Positions 4,978-8,574 of a DNA stretch of 8,574 bases are shown piece by piece. Under the pieces are notes generated by a model, which saw only the letters and a list, made by a program, of their open reading frames with translations, was not told the origin of the DNA and ran no database searches. Both the position numbers and the translations under genes were made by a program. Source of the DNA: Sulfitobacter sp. (GTDB lineage: Bacteria > Pseudomonadota > Alphaproteobacteria > Rhodobacterales > Rhodobacteraceae). The stretch spans positions 1 through 8,574 of the forward strand of contig JAGXHD010000236.1 of NCBI GenBank assembly GCA_024636395.1. Direction: 5' to 3'. Numbering within the stretch: the first letter of the stretch is position 1; every line of letters begins with the position of its first letter.

Positions 4978-6576
4978 TCAGCCGTAAAGCCGCAGCATCT
5001 CGTTCAGATCGTCCAGAGTATTGGCCTCTGCCAGCGGTTTGTCCTGCCGCCAGCGCAGCATGCGCGGAAAACGCAGTGCCACGCCTGATTTATGGCGCGG
5101 TGAGGCCTGTATTCCCTCGAACGCGATCTCGAACACATGGTGTGGAGTGACCTGCCGGACGGGTCCGAAGCGCTGCAGCGTATTTTTACGGACCCATGCC
5201 GTGATCTCGCGGAATTCCTTGTCGGTAAGGCCCGAATAGGCCTTCGTGAAGGGAACGAGCGCTTCGCCGTCACGCACGGCGAAGGTAAAATCGGTGAACA
5301 GATTGGCGCGGCGGCCGGAGCCTGACTGGGCATAGATCATCACCGCATCAATCGTGAGCGGTGCGAGCTTCCATTTCCACCAGTCCCCCTTCTTGCGGCC
5401 CGCAAGATAAGGGCTGTCGGCGCGCTTGAGCATGAGGCCTTCTGCCTGCGCGTCCCGGGCGCCGTCGCGGTAGGCGTGCAGATCGGCGGGGGTCGAGAAT
5501 TTCAGCTGCGGCGACAGCTTGACCGGCGCTTCCTCCGGCATGGCGGCGCAGGCGGTTTCCAGTTGCGCGCGGCGCTCCCGGAATGGCAGATGCCGAACAT
5601 CCTCGCCCTGCCATTCCAGCAGATCGTAGGCGTGAAGGACCACGGGGGCCTCCTTGAGAAGCTTTTTGGGCACCGTCTTTCGCCCGATGCGGGGCTGGAG
5701 GGTGTTGAACCTGGCGGGATGGGCCGTGCCCGGATGCCAGACCAACAACTCGCCATCGAGCACGGTGCCATCGGGAAGGTAGTCAACGGCGCGGGCAAGC
5801 TCGGGGAAGCGGTCCGTCATCAGCTCCTCCCCGCGCGACCAGACGAAATACTCTCCGCCGCGCAGGATCAGCTGGCCGCGGATACCGTCCCACTTCCACT
5901 CGGCCCGCCAGTCGGCGGGATGTTCCAGCGCCTCCGGCCCACCCTCCAACGCGTAGGCGAGATGGAAGGGATACGGCCGCGAGGCATCTGCGGAGGCATC
6001 CTGCGCCTCGATCAGCGCGTGCCAGGTGGTATCGTCTGGATGCCAATTTCCCATGAGGCGGTGGGCGAGCTCGGCCTCGTCGCGGTCGGTTGCGCGAGCC
6101 AGCGCGCGGGTCATCAGCTTTTGGCTGACGCCGACGCGCATGCCGCCGGTGATGAGCTTGTTGAAGATGAACCGCTCCGTGCCGCCAAGACGCGCCCAAG
6201 CATCTAACACAAAGACCTTCTTGGCTGTCTCGTCCGCTTTATAGACAGCGCGCAAGTCATTGATCCATTGGGAAAGGGGGCGGTTGTCTGTGGTCTGGTT
6301 CGGGGGCAGGACAAGGGCGATGGTTTCGGCCAGATCGCCCACGATCGGGTAGCAGTCCTCAAAGAGCCAAAGCGGGATGCCCGCCACCTCCGCGCCCCAT
6401 TCGCGCAGTCGCGTCGTGCTCACCGCACGCTTGGGACGGCGACCCGAAAAAAGTGCTATGGTCCAGAGCTTGTCGATATCGTCTGCCGCTTTAAAGTATT
6501 CGGCCAAAGCGTTGACTTTGATCGTCGTTTTGGTGCTTTGGTCGATGGCAGTGAAGAGGGCAGCAAAAGCTTTCAT
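4978..6576 (-). CDS. ATP-dependent DNA ligase (exonuclease/helicase-associated type)
   Basis: This 532-residue ATP-dependent DNA ligase seals nicks through a ligase-AMP intermediate. Residues 1-190 form the helical DNA-binding domain. The adenylation domain has motif I K-W-D-G-I-R with the AMP-accepting lysine K228, motif III D274-G-E, motif IIIa around HAYDLLEW (315-322), motif IV E379-G, and motif V K401-W-K403. The OB domain ends with motif VI RFPRMLRWR at 502-510. All catalytic motifs are intact. It matches the bacterial ligase subfamily that is encoded with an MBL exonuclease, an Lhr-Core helicase and a metallophosphoesterase, and is distinct from the essential NAD-dependent LigA and from Ku-linked LigD. 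I chose the ATG at 6576: GGAGAGG lies just upstream (6587-6581), the protein starts in family fashion (MKAFAALFTAID), and the ATG overlaps the exonuclease stop as ATGA. A start at 6651 would add 25 arginine-rich residues encoded inside the exonuclease gene. Confidence 0.95.
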   Translation of the reverse strand: MKAFAALFTAIDQSTKTTIKVNALAEYFKAADDIDKLWTIALFSGRRPKRAVSTTRLREWGAEVAGIPLWLFEDCYPIVGDLAETIALVLPPNQTTDNRPLSQWINDLRAVYKADETAKKVFVLDAWARLGGTERFIFNKLITGGMRVGVSQKLMTRALARATDRDEAELAHRLMGNWHPDDTTWHALIEAQDASADASRPYPFHLAYALEGGPEALEHPADWRAEWKWDGIRGQLILRGGEYFVWSRGEELMTDRFPELARAVDYLPDGTVLDGELLVWHPGTAHPARFNTLQPRIGRKTVPKKLLKEAPVVLHAYDLLEWQGEDVRHLPFRERRAQLETACAAMPEEAPVKLSPQLKFSTPADLHAYRDGARDAQAEGLMLKRADSPYLAGRKKGDWWKWKLAPLTIDAVMIYAQSGSGRRANLFTDFTFAVRDGEALVPFTKAYSGLTDKEFREITAWVRKNTLQRFGPVRQVTPHHVFEIAFEGIQASPRHKSGVALRFPRMLRWRQDKPLAEANTLDDLNEMLRLYG

Positions 6577-7598
6577 GCTGCCTCTCCACTGTCGTCGGAG
6601 GCGTCCAGGCTTTCGCCTTCGAATTGTGTGGGGACGACCTGGGCGTTCCAACCCTGTTCATTCAGGTAACGCGTGAAGATATCTGTGTAACCATGAGTTA
6701 CATATATATTTTCAGCCTCGGTTTGTTTGATCGCCCAGAGCAGTCCGTCCCAATCGGCATGGTCCGAAATGATGAAGCCGCGATCGCCCGCGCGCCGCCT
6801 TCGGACCCCGCGCATCGCCATCCAGCCGGAGGCGAAGCCGCTTTCGAGCGGACCGAATCTCTTGGACCATGCAGAGCCGAGGGCGGAGGGTGGTGCGATG
6901 ACCATGGCGCGGGGATGGGTTTTGGCAGTCACGTCTTTGTTTGCCAAGATCGTTTCCGGGAGCGTGATCCCTTGCGCGCGCATCACCGCGTTGGTGTTCT
7001 CGACGGCCGCATGGCAGAGAACCGGTCCGATTTCGGGGTCGAGCATAGAGATCAGTCGCTGCGCCTTGCCGAGGGAATAGGCGCCGAGCATGGCGGTTTT
7101 GCCTGCATCGGCGCACCCCCGCCACCAGTCGTTGAGGTATGCAGCCACAGTCTGTTGCGGTTCCCAATGAAAGACGGGCAGCCCGAAGGTACTTTCGGTG
7201 ATGAAATGGTGGCAGCGGACCGGCTCGAACGGCGTACTGAGGCCATCGTCGATGATCTTGTAATCGCCCGACGCAACCCAGACTTCCCCGCCAACCTCGA
7301 CCCGGATCTGAGCGGAGCCTGGCACGTGACCTGCGGGATGGAACGACACAATTGCCCCGCCGATCACCCGCCGCTCGCCGTAGGCAATGCCTTCGGCCTC
7401 AATGTCGCCCAAGCGGTGGCGCATGACGGGCAGCGCCTCATGGGTGGCGAGGTAGCGGCCCATGCCCCAGCGCGCGTGATCGGAATGGCCGTGGGTGATC
7501 ATCGCGCGGTCCACGCGCCGCCACGGATCGATGTAGAAATCTCCGGCGGGGCAGTAGATGCCTTCGGGTGTGAATGTGAGGACGGGATTGCTGCTCAT
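6573..7598 (-). CDS. Ligase-associated metallo-beta-lactamase-fold exonuclease
   Basis: This 341-residue protein has the metallo-beta-lactamase fold and belongs to the SNM1/CPSF-related nuclease group found beside bacterial ATP-dependent ligases. Metal ligands can be read directly: H36-G-H38-S-D40-H41, H91 in AGHVPGS, D112 in SGDYK, H280 in SDHADW, and H302 in VTHGYT near the C terminus. The family is described as a putative exonuclease that processes DNA ends before ligation; activity of this protein is inferred. The start is chosen at 7598 (MSSNPVLTFTPEG), because the family normally begins a few residues before YCPAGDFYIDPW and a weak AGGT lies eight bases upstream (7610-7607). In-frame alternatives are ATG at 7619 and GTG at 7622, each adding at most eight residues. 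The stop TGA overlaps the ligase ATG by four bases, so the two are probably translationally coupled. The upstream hydrolase ends 38 bases before the start. Confidence 0.92.
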   Translation of the reverse strand: MSSNPVLTFTPEGIYCPAGDFYIDPWRRVDRAMITHGHSDHARWGMGRYLATHEALPVMRHRLGDIEAEGIAYGERRVIGGAIVSFHPAGHVPGSAQIRVEVGGEVWVASGDYKIIDDGLSTPFEPVRCHHFITESTFGLPVFHWEPQQTVAAYLNDWWRGCADAGKTAMLGAYSLGKAQRLISMLDPEIGPVLCHAAVENTNAVMRAQGITLPETILANKDVTAKTHPRAMVIAPPSALGSAWSKRFGPLESGFASGWMAMRGVRRRRAGDRGFIISDHADWDGLLWAIKQTEAENIYVTHGYTDIFTRYLNEQGWNAQVVPTQFEGESLDASDDSGEAA

Positions 7599-7636
7599 GT
7601 AAATGAACCTAGCGGTCATCACGCGTGGGGCCAGCC

Positions 7637-8574
7637 CTAGCCGGTCGTTGTGTTGAGAAAGAGAGTGGCGATCTCGTCGAAAATCGGGGTGCGTATTTCG
7701 GCGGTCTCCATCAGGACTTCATGCTCGCCACCCTCGACTATCCGCAGTTGACCGCCTTTCCATTTCTCCATGCGCGCCTCGATGCGCGGGACATCGACAA
7801 TCCGTTCATTGCTGCCAACGTATGTAATGCACGTGAGGCTTGGAGCGGAGCGGCTGGCCAGATGACGTGTCTCGGCCAGGGCCTCTCGGAGCCAGACGTA
7901 GCTGGGGCCGCCGAGCTGAAGATCGGGGTGCGCCAGAAACTGGTCGCGCATCATGTCGTACATTTCCGCGTCTGTGGTCAGCAGATTGTCCTCCAAGGGC
8001 GCAAAGATAGGGTAGGGCGTTCTGGTGGTGCCTATTGGCAGGCGATGGCCCTGATTGAGCTTGGGCATCAGCGTGCTGAGAAGCCGCGCGGGGATACGCA
8101 TATGCGGGCTCAGATGGATGCCCCACATCGGGCCGGTGAATGCGGCGGCCTGCACGGGCAGACCTTCCATGACGGCGCGCAGGCCGATGCAGCCACCCAT
8201 CGAGTGGCCGACGAGAAAATAGGGGCGTGGCATATTGAGGCTGCGCGCGGCGCGCAAAAGGGACGCTACGTCTTTTTGGTAATCCGGGAAATGGTCGATG
8301 TGACCAGTCAGCGGATCGTCGAGCATCCGGTCCGCAAGGCCCTGACCGCGCCAGTCCACTGTTATGGTGGCGAGCCCGCGGGCGGCGAATTCCACCGCCG
8401 CGGGCCCGTATTTCTCTATATATTCGGTGCGGCCGGGAAACAGCAGCACGGTGCCGCGCGCGCCCTCACCTGCCCAGACCCCGAGTCGAATCCGCTTGCC
8501 GTCGAAGGTGTCGCTCCAGTAGGCCGCCGCGGGATTGGGGCCGGGATGGATATCGGTGTAGAGGGGGGCAGGCG
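7637..8574 (-). CDS. Alpha/beta hydrolase, PldB/lysophospholipase-like (5' end cut off)
   Basis: The last 311 residues of a serine hydrolase of the alpha/beta fold are visible. The frame stays open to the window end (visible start PAPLYTDIHPGPNPAAAYW), so only a few N-terminal residues should be missing. The nucleophile is in GHSMGG (serine codon at 8203-8201, visible residue 124), and the catalytic histidine is in GGEHEVLME (codon 7723-7721, visible residue 284). LFPGRTEYIEKYG and VDWRGQGLADR are the oxyanion-hole and early strand motifs of the PldB/monoglyceride-lipase group. The segment GSNERIVD has glutamate where monoglyceride lipases have the acidic triad residue; E. coli PldB, as I recall it, has a similar EERVVD, so this is probably normal for the branch. 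The substrate is unknown; lysophospholipids or monoacylglycerols are plausible. The GTG at 8449 is internal, since conserved sequence continues before it. It may be co-transcribed with the exonuclease. Confidence 0.9.
   Translation of the reverse strand, partial: PAPLYTDIHPGPNPAAAYWSDTFDGKRIRLGVWAGEGARGTVLLFPGRTEYIEKYGPAAVEFAARGLATITVDWRGQGLADRMLDDPLTGHIDHFPDYQKDVASLLRAARSLNMPRPYFLVGHSMGGCIGLRAVMEGLPVQAAAFTGPMWGIHLSPHMRIPARLLSTLMPKLNQGHRLPIGTTRTPYPIFAPLEDNLLTTDAEMYDMMRDQFLAHPDLQLGGPSYVWLREALAETRHLASRSAPSLTCITYVGSNERIVDVPRIEARMEKWKGGQLRIVEGGEHEVLMETAEIRTPIFDEIATLFLNTTTG

Noticed and set aside
5476..6207. Open frame of 243 codons antisense to the ligase gene.
   Set aside because: It opposes a ligase with complete nucleotidyltransferase motifs and shows no domain or ribosome site of its own.
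6577..6651. Longer N terminus for the DNA ligase starting at 6651.
   Set aside because: The extra 25 residues are arginine-rich and lie wholly within the exonuclease coding region; the ATG at 6576 has a good ribosome site and a family-typical start.
7599..7622. Upstream starts of the exonuclease at 7619 (ATG) and 7622 (GTG).
   Set aside because: Neither has a well-spaced ribosome site, and the family usually starts close to the 7598 position. They remain possible.
6624..7640. Open frame of 338 codons antisense to the exonuclease gene.
   Set aside because: It mirrors the exonuclease almost exactly in extent, has low-complexity His/Asp/Pro-rich composition and no family motif, whereas the minus strand has an intact metallo-beta-lactamase active site.

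Overview
The window looks like a chromosomal piece of a GC-rich alphaproteobacterium, most probably Rhodobacteraceae (Rhodobacter/Roseobacter type). This rests on recognising the proteins by eye: a 298-residue RpoH closely resembling the RhodobacteraceaeRpoHI type, placed directly behind an RluD-type pseudouridine synthase, and several other proteins of typical Rhodobacteraceae flavour. No database search was possible.

Left half, plus strand (1-3036). The window opens inside an RluD-like 23S rRNA pseudouridine synthase gene (C-terminal 184 residues). A 185-bp gap follows, carrying a candidate heat-shock-type promoter and a leader stem-loop, and then the heat-shock sigma factor gene rpoH, which ends in a clear intrinsic terminator. 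Next is a small YbiI-like (DksA/TraR-type) C4 zinc-finger protein, then an Rrf2-family repressor that appears to be expressed from a leaderless mRNA whose promoter coincides with an inverted repeat. An unrecognised four-helix membrane protein, possibly the Rrf2 target, follows it. A perfect 13-bp dyad separates this half from the convergent right half.

Right half, minus strand (3095-8574, read right to left). An alpha/beta hydrolase of the PldB/lysophospholipase type (5' end cut by the window edge) is followed by a ligase-associated metallo-beta-lactamase exonuclease, an ATP-dependent DNA ligase (joined to the exonuclease by an ATGA stop/start overlap), and an M3-family oligoendopeptidase F. 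The exonuclease and ligase are two parts of a known four-part bacterial DNA-repair cluster (exonuclease, ligase, Lhr-Core helicase, metallophosphoesterase). The helicase and phosphoesterase genes are not next to them here.

The window is gene dense, with no gap over 300 bases, no tRNA or rRNA, no CRISPR array and no insertion sequence that I can see. Most genes are ordinary conserved functions. The points most worth a second look are the leaderless, apparently self-controlled Rrf2 gene with its membrane-protein partner, the stripped-down Exo-Lig pair, and possible sigma-32-type promoters before rpoH and before the peptidase gene. I did not find a convincing wholly new system.
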